A stretch of 64,000 bases of DNA, from the NCBI GenBank assembly GCA_011170375.1, contig DUEV01000003.1:46546-110545 (forward strand), in the 5' to 3' direction. This DNA is from Dehalococcoidia bacterium (GTDB lineage: Bacteria > Chloroflexota > Dehalococcoidia > Dehalococcoidales > Fen-1064). The number at the start of each line of letters is the position of its first letter. Position 1 is the first letter of the stretch. The translations under genes and the position numbers were made by a program. The notes beneath the pieces were generated by a model, which saw only the letters and a list, made by a program, of their open reading frames with translations, did not search any database and was not told the DNA's origin. Positions 45,981 to 54,688 of the stretch are shown here, piece by piece.

Positions 45981-47381
45981 CTAGGCACTCTGCAAATAAT
46001 GGTAATCCAGCGCTTTCTTTAGTGCCCGGGCCCCTCGCTCCAGAGACGGGAACGTGGGGATACCACTGTCCCGGAATTTCTGAACCACGTCTCTGGCTAT
46101 CTCAGCATTCTCGAAACCAAATGAAGCCAGAATCACTGCTATCGGCTTCGAGGTACGTCCCCTGATCTCGCTTAACATGGCAATGTTTTGGTCGATTTGT
46201 CCCACCATGCGTGGGTTGGCAGAGGTGAGCAACACCAGGTTATCAACATTTTTGTCCCGCTCGAGAATCTCCATGATACGCTTCATCTCTCGACGATTAA
46301 CGTTGCCGGTATCAATCGGGTTGCGGTAGCCACCTCCAATCAAGGTAAAGAATGTATCCAGTTCGTCATAGGATTCCTGCGTAAGTGCCGGCACCTTTAA
46401 GCCGGCCTCAGCAAAGACATCAGCAATAGCGACCGACTGCCCGCCGGAACCTCCGGTGATACCCACCCGATTACTGTAGACCGGTGACAGGTACTGGATT
46501 GCCTTGAGGGCATCGACTAGCTCCTCCATGCTCCTGACACCCACTGCACCACACTGATTTATGGCAGCATCCCAGACAGCCATCGGCACCGTTAAAGAAC
46601 CGGTATGCGAGGCGATTGCCCGGCCCCCTTCCTCGGTACGCCCCCCCTTCCAGATAACAACCGGCTTTCGGGCGGCAACTCCCTTCAGGATGGCCAAAAA
46701 TCTCGGACCGTCCCGGACTCCCTCAAGATACATCCCGATTGTCTTAATACCTCCGTCACGTCCGAAGTACTCAAGATAATCGGTAGAATCGAGCACTATA
46801 CCATTACCGAAGCTGACCGACTTGTTGACCTCTAGTCCCTGCTGGTAGGCCTCTTCGGAGAAGGCTATCGCGTGGGTACCACTCTGCGAAATAAAGCCCA
46901 CCGTTCCAGTAAAGCCGGTCCTCTGCATCATCGTCTGTCTGATACCCCAACCCGGGTTGTAGATACCCATGCAGTTCGGGCCAATGAGATGGAAGTTTGC
47001 CTGGCTGGCCCGCTCCGTAAGAATTCGTTGCAGACCAATACCTTCCTCGGTATCTGTTTCGGCAAAGCCAGAAGTGAAAAAATGGGCCGCCGCCACATCT
47101 TTTCTAATGCAGTCCTCCAGAATACGCGGGGCTACCGGCCGTGGTACCGCCACAATTGCCAGATCCACCTGCTCCGGAACATCAAGCAGACTGGTAAAAT
47201 TCTCCACTCCCAGCGCTTTGATACCATCTATTTCTTTGGGGTCAACCTGAACGGAATAGAGCTTCCCCTTGAACTCGCTCTGGCCGTGCAGCCACATATA
47301 ACCAGACTCGGCTTTATCACCAACCACGACCACACACCGGGGATTGAAAGCCCTCTCCAGTTTAGTAAAATCCGTCTTCAT
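45981..47381 (-). CDS. ADP-forming acyl-CoA synthetase alpha-type protein
   Basis: 466 residues: a CoA-binding Rossmann domain (FNPRCVVVVGDKAES), a ligase domain with FISQSGTHAIAFSEE, and the phosphohistidine segment AIASHTGSLTVP. These are the domains of the alpha subunit of ADP-forming acetyl- or acyl-CoA synthetase, which makes ATP from acyl-CoA in some anaerobes. The ATP-grasp (beta) domain is absent here and no beta gene is adjacent, so the partner must be elsewhere. The divergent phosphoesterase is probably unrelated. Confidence 0.85.
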   Translation of the reverse strand: MKTDFTKLERAFNPRCVVVVGDKAESGYMWLHGQSEFKGKLYSVQVDPKEIDGIKALGVENFTSLLDVPEQVDLAIVAVPRPVAPRILEDCIRKDVAAAHFFTSGFAETDTEEGIGLQRILTERASQANFHLIGPNCMGIYNPGWGIRQTMMQRTGFTGTVGFISQSGTHAIAFSEEAYQQGLEVNKSVSFGNGIVLDSTDYLEYFGRDGGIKTIGMYLEGVRDGPRFLAILKGVAARKPVVIWKGGRTEEGGRAIASHTGSLTVPMAVWDAAINQCGAVGVRSMEELVDALKAIQYLSPVYSNRVGITGGSGGQSVAIADVFAEAGLKVPALTQESYDELDTFFTLIGGGYRNPIDTGNVNRREMKRIMEILERDKNVDNLVLLTSANPRMVGQIDQNIAMLSEIRGRTSKPIAVILASFGFENAEIARDVVQKFRDSGIPTFPSLERGARALKKALDYHYLQSA

Positions 47382-47402
47382 TTCCCGCTCCGCTTTTTCG
47401 CG

Positions 47403-48161
47403 TTAACTCCCTGCCAGCATACACTGTGTAACCTGAACTCCGGTCTCATCACTAAGCTCCACCAGAGCCACCGAGTCCGACATCGAAGGCGAACCGCAGT
47501 AATATGCCACCGGTTCAAGGCAAACACACCGGAACATCGGTAAATGCCCCAGCGCAATATAGTCCTGTCCCGAATTAACTAACTCCTCATGGCGGATATA
47601 ATAGCTGTAAGATAATGGCGGTTCTTTGCCAACATAGTAACCGTGGGCAACAGCAACATGCCACCGTCCGTTTACACGTGGCTGTGGTACGCCCTCCAAT
47701 GGTAGTACATCAGCATCGTAGGAATCAATACACTTTCCCCATATTGATACCTCAAGCTCGGGCAGGTCCAGCGTTTCTCCCTGTGGTGCCCTTATGATAT
47801 GAATTTTGTCGCTACTCTGAAACTCAGCCTGCTCATAGACTGAGCCTGGTACCAGACAGTCATGGTTCCCCGGCAGGATGACAACAGGCGCTGGTAGTCG
47901 CTTCAGCTGCCCCACCACAAAGCTGACCAGGTCATTCTCAATCCTGTTATGGTCAAAGAGGTCACCGGCAATGATAACCATGTCTACCTGCTCATCAATA
48001 GCGAGACTAACAATCGTAGCAAGGCTATCGCAGGCTTTATCTTCTAATCTATCCAGATGCAAGTCAGATGTGTGCAAAATACGCCGCCTTCGGCGGCGCC
48101 ACGCTCGACTGTCGGGCATCGTTGTAAATTCCTCGCTGGTCTGGTGCAGTTGTTCACTCAC
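47403..48161 (-). CDS. SbcD/MRE11-like metallophosphoesterase with altered last motif
   Basis: 252 residues. Motifs HTSDLHLDRL, IIAGDLFDH, LPGNHDCL and VAHGYY follow the calcineurin-like nuclease fold. The last motif, normally GHxH, reads ALGHLPMF, so the second His is replaced by Pro. The N-terminus has six arginines in a row after a short acidic tail. An SbcC-type partner is not adjacent. It may still bind metal but cleave differently. It starts 21 bases upstream of the acyl-CoA ligase gene and is in the same direction. Confidence 0.75.
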   Translation of the reverse strand: MSEQLHQTSEEFTTMPDSRAWRRRRRRILHTSDLHLDRLEDKACDSLATIVSLAIDEQVDMVIIAGDLFDHNRIENDLVSFVVGQLKRLPAPVVILPGNHDCLVPGSVYEQAEFQSSDKIHIIRAPQGETLDLPELEVSIWGKCIDSYDADVLPLEGVPQPRVNGRWHVAVAHGYYVGKEPPLSYSYYIRHEELVNSGQDYIALGHLPMFRCVCLEPVAYYCGSPSMSDSVALVELSDETGVQVTQCMLAGS

Positions 48162-48289
48162 TCCGATTTAGTTAGAGTATACCATCTGGCAACACAACAA
48201 GGCTAGGACACAGTGAGATAGCAGGCACCTTCTCTTATAATACTGAACAGGTACGAGACGCAGTTTTCAACATAATTTTAATTTACCTA

Positions 48290-48318
48290 TTGCCAAATTA
48301 GTGAAAATGGTGTATTAT
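48290..48318 (+). promoter_or_regulatory. Promoter for the GH3-family gene
   Basis: TTGCCA at 48290-48295, 17-base spacer, TATTAT at 48313-48318. The leader is about 31 bases to the ATG at 48356. A TATAAT at 48236-48241 farther upstream has no good -35. Confidence 0.6.
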
Positions 48319-48355
48319 CACAAAGTCCAAAAATTTTATGTGAATTAGTACTATC

Positions 48356-50047
48356 ATGATGACTACGAGGATTAGCGTAATACAGCACGTGTTATCAGTA
48401 ATCTTTTTATGGTTTAGGGGGGGGACGGAGGACTACTTGAAGCGCACCAAATTCCCCATTATCCGGTCAGAAAACGACCACGTTTGGCAGAAGCACTGTG
48501 GATTCCTGGACCTCACTACTGAGCAGTTCATGGCTGTCCAGGAAACTCTCCTGATCCAGCAGCTTAAAAGCATTATTAATTCCCCGCTGGCAAGAAAGTT
48601 AATAGGTAACCAGATACCCAAGACTGTTGAGGAATTCCGACACTTAGTCCCTCTGAGCACCTATCAGGACTACGCACCTGAGTTCGAATCAGGCAACGAA
48701 GACGCCCTGCCAGAGAAGCCATTCACCTGGGCACATACTTCAGGAGGCTCCGGTACCTTCAAACGAGTCCCCTATACTCATGAGTTCTACGACCACGCAC
48801 TGGACAGCCTGATGGCGGCCTTCATCCTGGCCTGCTCGGAAAAGAGGGAGCAAAGCGACCTTATCGAGGGTGATAAGGTGCTGTTCAATGTGGCACCAGC
48901 TCCTTATCTATCGGGAGTACTGGCTAACGGGGCATACCAGACGTTCAACCTGAAAGCTGTCATGCCTCCTGATGAACACGACAGCATGGACTTCAAAGAC
49001 AAGGTGGCTAAGGGTTTCGAGGTATCACTGCGGACTGGCGTAGATGTCCTCGTCGCCATGACCAGTGTTCTGGTCAAGCTTGGCAACGATTTCAGAGAGC
49101 TCTCTCGTAACACTAAAGACTCGAAACTCACTAAACACCCTGCTGTCCTTCAGAGGTTCGGCCGGGCCCTACTCCGCAGCAAGCTGGAGCATAGAGGCAT
49201 ACTGCCTAAGGACCTCTGGCCGGTTAACGCCTTAATTGGCTGGGGAATCGATACCCGTAGCTATCGGGAGCAAGTCTATCAGGCCTGGGGGAGGTATCCT
49301 TATGAGCTACACGGCTGCACTGAAGCAGGGATAATAGCCCTGCAAAGCTGGAACAAGCGCGACCTCACCCTCCTCCCAACCTCCAACTTCTACGAATTCA
49401 TACCGGAGGAAGAATGGCTCGCATGCCGGGACAATATCTTCGCACAGCCGAGCACATTATTGCTTCCCGAGGTCGAGCCGGGTAAACGCTACGAACTGGT
49501 GATAACCAGCTTCTACGGAATGCCCTTCATCAGATATCGCCTAGGCCACCTCATCGAAATCACAGCGCTGGAAGACGCAGAAGCCCAGGTCTACCTGCCG
49601 CAAATTACCTTCGAAAGCAGAGCCGATGATCTCCTCGATATTGCCGGTTTCACCAGAATAAGTGAGAAAACGGTTGTCCAGGCGCTTGTAAATGCCAGCC
49701 TTAAATATGAGGACTGGACACTCAACAAGGAGGTTGACGGAGATAAGACTACACTTCATCTCTATATTGAGATGAATGGCAACCAGTCACCCCAAGAAGT
49801 GGCCGTGGCAATACATAGTGAACTGGCCAATCTAGACCCGGGATATCGTGACCTGGAGCGGATGATGGACATTCGGCCCCTCGAGGTAACAATGCTGCAT
49901 CCCGGTACCTTCTCAGCCTATTACACCTGGAAAAAGCAGTACGGTGCTGAGTTAATGCAACGAAAACCGCCTCGGATGAACACCACCGAAAAGGTTGTCA
50001 GGGAGTTGCTGTATCTCAGCAATGCCCGAGAACTAGTCAGGGTATAG
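48356..50047 (+). CDS. GH3-family acyl-acid amido synthetase-like protein
   Basis: 563 residues. It fits the GH3 family of adenylating enzymes best known in plants for joining amino acids to jasmonate or auxin: FTWAHTSGGSGTFKRVPYT (ATP phosphate loop), ELHGCTEAGIIAL, FIRYRLGHLIEI and GFTRISEKTV, followed by the C-terminal cap. Bacterial members exist, but their substrates are mostly unknown. The N-terminal 20 residues are hydrophobic (VIQHVLSVIFLWF) and may contact membrane. No ligand-related gene is next to it. The ATG has only a weak ribosome site. Confidence 0.8.
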   Translation: MMTTRISVIQHVLSVIFLWFRGGTEDYLKRTKFPIIRSENDHVWQKHCGFLDLTTEQFMAVQETLLIQQLKSIINSPLARKLIGNQIPKTVEEFRHLVPLSTYQDYAPEFESGNEDALPEKPFTWAHTSGGSGTFKRVPYTHEFYDHALDSLMAAFILACSEKREQSDLIEGDKVLFNVAPAPYLSGVLANGAYQTFNLKAVMPPDEHDSMDFKDKVAKGFEVSLRTGVDVLVAMTSVLVKLGNDFRELSRNTKDSKLTKHPAVLQRFGRALLRSKLEHRGILPKDLWPVNALIGWGIDTRSYREQVYQAWGRYPYELHGCTEAGIIALQSWNKRDLTLLPTSNFYEFIPEEEWLACRDNIFAQPSTLLLPEVEPGKRYELVITSFYGMPFIRYRLGHLIEITALEDAEAQVYLPQITFESRADDLLDIAGFTRISEKTVVQALVNASLKYEDWTLNKEVDGDKTTLHLYIEMNGNQSPQEVAVAIHSELANLDPGYRDLERMMDIRPLEVTMLHPGTFSAYYTWKKQYGAELMQRKPPRMNTTEKVVRELLYLSNARELVRV

Positions 50048-50112
50048 CCGGGCAACACAAAACTCGCATAGGCACGTGGCTTTATCTGCCTAATGACATT
50101 AGTCAAAACCTC

Positions 50113-50138
50113 AAGGGGTTGTTTTAGAACAACCCCTT
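50113..50138. terminator. Bidirectional terminator overlapping the radC end
   Basis: AAGGGGTTGTT (50113-50123) pairs with AACAACCCCTT (50128-50138) around TTAG. The right arm is the last codons and stop of radC. It separates the convergent GH3 and radC genes. Confidence 0.85.
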
Positions 50139-50828
50139 TGCTTTCAGGCTAAGGTAACTGTGGTCGCAAACGATGACATGGTCGAGGACATCAATACCCA
50201 TTATCGCTCCCGCCTCGGCCAGCCGTTTCGTCAGCCCAATATCGTCTTGAGACGGCTCCGTATCACCCGAGGGATGATTGTGGACAAAGATAACAGAAGC
50301 GGCACTGGCTGATATTGCCTCCTTAAAGACCTCACGGGGGTGAACGATACTGCTGTCCAAACTACCAACCGAGACTTCGGCAATCTTTATCAACTGCCCC
50401 CTGGTATCCAGCAGGAGTGCCAGAAAATGCTCCTTCTTCTTGCCCCTTAACCGGCCCTGTACCAGGCTGACCACCTCAGCCGTATTCTTCAGTACCGGTT
50501 GTTTACCTGTCCCCGGATAGCCTTCCAGACGCTTGCCCAGTTCAAAGGCAGCCTTAATCTGGGAGGCCTTGGCCAGGCCAATCCCCTTTACCTGGGACAG
50601 CTCTTCCCCCGTGGCATCGGCCAGCCCCTTGATTCCATCAAAACGGCTAAGCAGGCGCTGTGCCGTGACCGTTACCGATTCCCCAGCAATACCTCGGCCC
50701 AGAATCAACGCCAGAATCTCCTGCGCCGAAAGGGCATCCACCCCGAACTGCTGAAGTCTCTCCCTGGGACGCTCGGTAACTGGCAGGTCATGGATGGTGA
50801 ACGATTTCTTCACAAAGCCCGCCTCCAT
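50124..50828 (-). CDS. radC: DNA repair protein RadC
   Basis: 234 residues. A helix-hairpin-helix-like N-terminus (GLADATGEELSQVKGIGLAK) is followed by the JAMM metalloprotease-like domain with VFVHNHPSGDTEPSQDD carrying the metal ligands. RadC is common, but its role in repair is disputed. The start overlaps the end of the gluzincin gene by 19 bases, and it is the last gene of the nfi-prfB group. Confidence 0.92.
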   Translation of the reverse strand: MEAGFVKKSFTIHDLPVTERPRERLQQFGVDALSAQEILALILGRGIAGESVTVTAQRLLSRFDGIKGLADATGEELSQVKGIGLAKASQIKAAFELGKRLEGYPGTGKQPVLKNTAEVVSLVQGRLRGKKKEHFLALLLDTRGQLIKIAEVSVGSLDSSIVHPREVFKEAISASAASVIFVHNHPSGDTEPSQDDIGLTKRLAEAGAIMGIDVLDHVIVCDHSYLSLKAKGLF

Positions 50829-52069
50829 GTCCAGTTCTCAGCTACTAGGCTCAATAATACAAGAAACACCGTAGCCAGTCCAGCCAGAGTCACAACAAAC
50901 GCAGGATGCATCCTGCTCACTTCGTTTACCATGACCACTACCTTCTCCTCTGGCTCTACTGGTTCCACTGGCACAGATAGGTATTCACACCACCGACGAT
51001 ACAGACCACTAGTGTCAAACCTGTAGACCTCCATGAGCGCACCATCATAGCTGGCGCCCTCTCTGAAAGTCTCAAGTAACTCAAGCATCTTGTTTTTCCC
51101 ATGCGTGGTGATAAGGTAATCGACCACACTATAGCTCTCGGCATAGGAAAGGATAGCCAGGTCAGTAAGCGCTGAGAATGGACTTGAGATGCTCTGTACT
51201 GAGATAAGACTATCGTTACCTATCGCCTGGTTAAGGGCATTAACATAGTAGTAGGTGAGGCTACCCTCGCTACGCATCGCCAGGCCTTCATCAAGCCAGG
51301 TGGGTATGTCACTATACGGGTTGAGTGTCATCTGGTGTACTACCAGATGAGTGAGCTCGTGGGTAAGTGCCCTCTTACCCCAATCGAGGTTGTCCAGGCC
51401 AATGCCAATGGCGATACGGCCATACGCGGTATACGCGACTCCTCCGGTCCATTCCCGTGGAAAAATCATCGCCCCACGCAAGTCCTGCGAAGTAGCGTAT
51501 ATATAGATTTCAATCGCCTCCTGCGGAATAGCACCGGTATCTGCTTCCAGCCAGTCAAGCGCATCTTCAATAGCAAGCATCAATTCTTCGGCAAAGGGCA
51601 TGTCTCCGTTGTACCAGTACAACGTCACCATGTCCTGGGTCAAGCTTTGCCACGAGAAACGCTCATCATCAAACCAAACAATCACCGGACTGGTCTCTAT
51701 CTGGTCGCCACCGGCATCCTTCACTGTCCACCAGTACTGGATGCCGGTGCTGGGAGGCAGCCCACCCGTCCGCCTCATATCCCAGTCCCAGCTTGCCTCA
51801 ACCTCCAGTGCTGACACAAATTGGAGATACACCTCAGCGGTAACATCGGCAAAGCTATGCCGGAGGACCTTGTAATGCAGGCGAATATCGGTAATGTCAA
51901 CGTCACTCTCAGCAGCTATACTGAAGCTAATCGTCAGGGGAAAGCTCGCCTGAGCCGAACTGCTGACTATTCTCAGTCCATCCTCGGCGTGAACCGGTGC
52001 CAGGTTTAACAGCGGAAACAAAGAGACAATTGCGCCCAGAAGAATCGCTTTCTTGGATTTGAAATTCAA
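50810..52069 (-). CDS. Membrane-anchored gluzincin (peptidase MA-like) protein
   Basis: About 419 residues from a TTG at 52069; GGAGG sits 6 bases before it and overlaps the prfB end, so the two are coupled. A signal segment (KAILLGAIVSLFPLLNLAPVHA) leads to an Ig-like beta domain, then a zinc-peptidase domain with ALTHELTHLVVHQ near residue 236 (HExxH) and IPTWLDEGLAM supplying the third Glu ligand. A C-terminal membrane helix (FVVTLAGLATVFLVLLSLVA) and a short cytoplasmic end follow. It likely cleaves or remodels extracellular proteins; the substrate is unknown. Confidence 0.8.
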   Translation of the reverse strand: MNFKSKKAILLGAIVSLFPLLNLAPVHAEDGLRIVSSSAQASFPLTISFSIAAESDVDITDIRLHYKVLRHSFADVTAEVYLQFVSALEVEASWDWDMRRTGGLPPSTGIQYWWTVKDAGGDQIETSPVIVWFDDERFSWQSLTQDMVTLYWYNGDMPFAEELMLAIEDALDWLEADTGAIPQEAIEIYIYATSQDLRGAMIFPREWTGGVAYTAYGRIAIGIGLDNLDWGKRALTHELTHLVVHQMTLNPYSDIPTWLDEGLAMRSEGSLTYYYVNALNQAIGNDSLISVQSISSPFSALTDLAILSYAESYSVVDYLITTHGKNKMLELLETFREGASYDGALMEVYRFDTSGLYRRWCEYLSVPVEPVEPEEKVVVMVNEVSRMHPAFVVTLAGLATVFLVLLSLVAENWTWRRAL

Positions 52070-52070
52070 A

Positions 52071-53178
52071 CTAATCCTCCTTGCCGGCAAGAGACCTGAG
52101 ATAAGCCGTAATAAAACCATCCAGTTCACCATCCAGCACTGCCTCCGTGTTGTTCGTCTCGTAGCCGGTCCGGTGGTCTTTCACCATCCTGTAAGGATGA
52201 AGGACATAGCTCCTTATCTGACTACCCCAGCCGGCATCAATACGCTTCCCTTTAAGCCTGACCATTTCCTCCGACTTCTTTTCCAACTCCAGTTCCAAAA
52301 GGCGGGCACCAAGTATCTTGAGAGCGGTCTCCTTGTTCTGGTGTTGGGAACGCTCGCTTTGGCAGGTGACCACCAGTCCAGTAGGCAGATGTGTTACCCG
52401 AACAGCGCTCGACGTCTTCTGCATGTGCTGCCCTCCTGGCCCACTCGACCGATAGACATCTATTCTCAGGTCATCAGGTTCCATTTTTAAATCGATATCC
52501 ATCTCGGCTTCAGGCATCACCTCGACCAGAACAAAAGAAGTGTGCCGGGCGTGGTCAGCATCAAACGGAGAAAGACGGACCAGACGGTGGACACCGTGTT
52601 CCGACTTTAAATAGCCACAGGCATAGTCACCGTTAATTGCAATAATAGCGCTTTTGATCCCCGCTTCATCACCAAGGGAGGTATCCAGTACCTCGGCATC
52701 AAAACCACGGCGCTCTGCCCAGCGAAGATACATCCTCATCAGCATCTCCGCCCAGTCCTGGGACTCGGTACCACCAGCTCCAGCATGAATCGCCAGGATA
52801 GCATTCCGGTCATCATACTCGCCGCGGAAAGCCATCTCCAGTTCCAGCGCATTGAGACGCGCCGCCACCCCCTCCGTTTCGACCCTTATCTCCTCCTCCA
52901 GTGAAACATCATCCTCCTCCTCCTCCGTCAAAGAAACCAGTTCAGCGATGTCGGCAACCTTCTTTTCTAACCCACGCCATCGCTCCACCACCCGCTTCTG
53001 CTCCGCAAGCCGTCGCATGACACCACGGGCAGTAGTCTGGTCTGACCAGAAATCTGGCTGAGCAGACTGCTTTTCTAATCTGGTAATCTCTTCTTCTCTG
53101 CTGGCAATGTCAAAGATGCACCAGAACACTAGATATTCGAGAACGTAGGTCCTCCAGCTTACCTCTCAGCTCCTGCAT
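52071..53178 (-). CDS. prfB: Peptide chain release factor 2, with +1 programmed frameshift
   Basis: The full protein is about 368 residues and is read in two frames. A short first frame starts at the ATG at 53178 (GAGGAA upstream; MQELRGKLEDLRSR) and runs to the slip site CTT TGA C at 53115-53109. After a +1 shift the main frame continues as DIASREEE. Later features are GTESQDWAEML (containing the GGTESQDWA-type turn), SSGPGGQHMQKTSSAVR, the GGQ motif that triggers peptide release, and SPFDADHARHTSF. Low RF2 pauses the ribosome at UGA and favours the shift, giving autoregulation. The next gene starts one base after the stop. Confidence 0.93.
53109..53115 (-). promoter_or_regulatory. RF2 frameshift site CTTTGAC
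   Basis: Codon 22 CTT and the TGA after it form the classical slippery heptamer. A GGTG just upstream may act as a weak Shine-Dalgarno-like spacer signal, though it is less perfect than AGGGGG in Escherichia coli. Confidence 0.9.
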
Positions 53179-53195
53179 TTGTTCCTCACAATCCT

Positions 53196-53948
53196 TTAAC
53201 AAGGGAAACCACTCTTAATAACACTCTCCGGTATCGAAACACACTCCGCCCACTTCAGATTACCGCCGGCAGCTTGGTGGGCCAGGCGTATGGGTTCGGG
53301 CAGGCGGTAACCCCGGCAGCATTCCAGTACCCAGTGCCATGCCGTTGGCAGATCAACCCTGTTGCCCACAGAAACATAAACCGGCTTAGTTCTCTCCTTG
53401 GTCCGCAAGACCACCCCGATTATCTCACCCCCATCCAACAGCTCAGCATAACTACCCGGCTCACTCCCAGGTGTGTCATGACTACCGCAGAGCCGAGACT
53501 TGGCACAACCTATAGTAGGCACATCTAGAAATAGTCCCAAATGAGAAGCCAGACCGATTCGCCGCGGATGGGCAATTCCCTGACCATCAACAAGAACAAG
53601 GTCAGGTTTTGTCTCCAGTATCTCAAAGACTTCCAGCACCAGAGGTGCCTCTCGAAACGACAGTAGGCCAGGTAAATAGGGGAAATCAACTTCTCCGTGA
53701 ACAACTTTGGCTTCCACCAGACTGAGACCGGGATATTCGAGCACAATCACGGCACCCGTAGCCGTTCCCCGCGCCCTAGAGGCGGACACATCTACACCGG
53801 CGATAAAACGGGGCTTTACCACCTCTCCACTCCGCAACACCTGGTCTGACAATCGCCGCTGCATCTCCACAGCCTCGGGAATACTCAATTGCCAGGTATG
53901 CCGTTTCCTCAACCTCACACCCCGATTATAACGATTACGCGACTCCAT
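53196..53948 (-). CDS. nfi: Endonuclease V
   Basis: 250 residues. Family motifs are FIAGVDVSAS (first Asp), VDFPYLPGLLSFREAP, LVLVDGQGIAHPRRIGLASHLG (catalytic Asp and wedge) and TIGCAKSRLCG. It nicks DNA (or RNA) near deoxyinosine. The start codon is uncertain: the ATG at 53948 has no ribosome site, and a GTG a dozen codons on is an alternative. It ends 17 bases before the prfB start and is probably the first gene of the group. Confidence 0.9.
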   Translation of the reverse strand: MESRNRYNRGVRLRKRHTWQLSIPEAVEMQRRLSDQVLRSGEVVKPRFIAGVDVSASRARGTATGAVIVLEYPGLSLVEAKVVHGEVDFPYLPGLLSFREAPLVLEVFEILETKPDLVLVDGQGIAHPRRIGLASHLGLFLDVPTIGCAKSRLCGSHDTPGSEPGSYAELLDGGEIIGVVLRTKERTKPVYVSVGNRVDLPTAWHWVLECCRGYRLPEPIRLAHQAAGGNLKWAECVSIPESVIKSGFPC

Positions 53949-53978
53949 GACAACAGCAACTTTGTTGAGCAGTCTCTA

Positions 53979-54007
53979 TTGACAACATGCTCCTGAAAGC
54001 GCATAAT
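53979..54007 (+). promoter_or_regulatory. Promoter of rpsP-khpA, near-leaderless
   Basis: TTGACA at 53979-53984, 17-base spacer, CATAAT at 54002-54007. Transcription would start at about 54014, two to three bases before the rpsP ATG at 54017. The promoter lies after the divergent nfi start. Confidence 0.7.
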
Positions 54008-54016
54008 ATGCTCGTC

Positions 54017-54283
54017 ATGCTAAAAATACGCTTAAGAAGAGTCGGCGCTAAAAAGAAACCAAGCTACCGCCTCGTGGTGGTTGACGCCCGTGCCCCCCGA
54101 GATGGGGCATCAGTCAGCATCATCGGTCACTATAACCCCTTAACAGACCCGGAGACTGTGGTCATAGATGAGGAGGAGGCGATTAAGTGGCTTGACAAAG
54201 GGGCTCAACCAACCGCTACCGCCGCCCGGTTGCTGTCCAGGGCGGGTATCGAAAAGTCCAAGACAGCCAAGGAGAAAGCATGA
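54017..54283 (+). CDS. rpsP: 30S ribosomal protein bS16
   Basis: 88 residues from the ATG at 54017; MLKIRLRRVGAKKKPSYRLVV is the normal S16 start, while upstream in-frame starts would lie in the promoter. VIIGHYNPLTDP-type text (SIIGHYNPLTDPE) and EAIKWLDKGAQPTATAARLL follow. It is a primary-binding protein of the small subunit. The stop overlaps the khpA start (ATGA). Confidence 0.95.
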   Translation: MLKIRLRRVGAKKKPSYRLVVVDARAPRDGASVSIIGHYNPLTDPETVVIDEEEAIKWLDKGAQPTATAARLLSRAGIEKSKTAKEKA

Positions 54284-54507
54284 AAGAACTAGTGGAGTAC
54301 ATCGCTAAGTCAATCGTTAATGCACCCGATGATGTTCAGGTCACCGAGGAAGAGGACGAGCAAGGCGTCATTCTCAAACTACAAGTCGCTGACGATGATA
54401 AAGGAAGGGTAATAGGTAAACAGGGACGCATCGCCGAAGCGATGCGCACGCTGATAAGAGTGAAAGCCGCTAAAGCCGGTACCAGAGCCACACTCGAAAT
54501 TGTCTGA
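54280..54507 (+). CDS. khpA: KH-domain RNA-binding protein KhpA
   Basis: 75 residues with one type II KH fold; the GxxG loop is in GRVIGKQGRIAEAMRTLIR. It is usually encoded after rpsP, as here, and in other bacteria pairs with KhpB/Jag to bind RNA. The genes rimM and trmD, often next in line, are absent. Confidence 0.93.
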   Translation: MKELVEYIAKSIVNAPDDVQVTEEEDEQGVILKLQVADDDKGRVIGKQGRIAEAMRTLIRVKAAKAGTRATLEIV

Positions 54508-54688
54508 GACCAAGGGAAACATCCTGTTGACTCCGAACCACACACGGTATTCCAGCCAAGGTTTCCCGCCTCACGAAAGTGGTCACGATACAGTGTTCGG
54601 GATGCGGTATGTCTGAAAACGCCACCCATAACCAAGCCAGACTTAATGGTCTCTTTGCACTATGAGCAACGTGATACTGAGGTGAGTA

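Noticed and set aside
46872-47543. 223-codon plus-strand frame opposite the acyl-CoA ligase
   Set aside because: Shadow of the ligase and phosphoesterase genes; no start signal or family similarity.
53116-53129. Short N-terminal start (FWCIFDIASRE) for release factor 2
   Set aside because: The family N-terminus is supplied by the ATG at 53178 through the CTTTGAC +1 frameshift; the shorter start would lose about 20 residues and has no ribosome site.
54508-54688. GGGAAAC...GTTTCCC inverted repeat after khpA
   Set aside because: The arms are only seven bases with a loop of over 30 bases and no T tract, so it is weak as a terminator or structured RNA; nothing else is seen in this gap.
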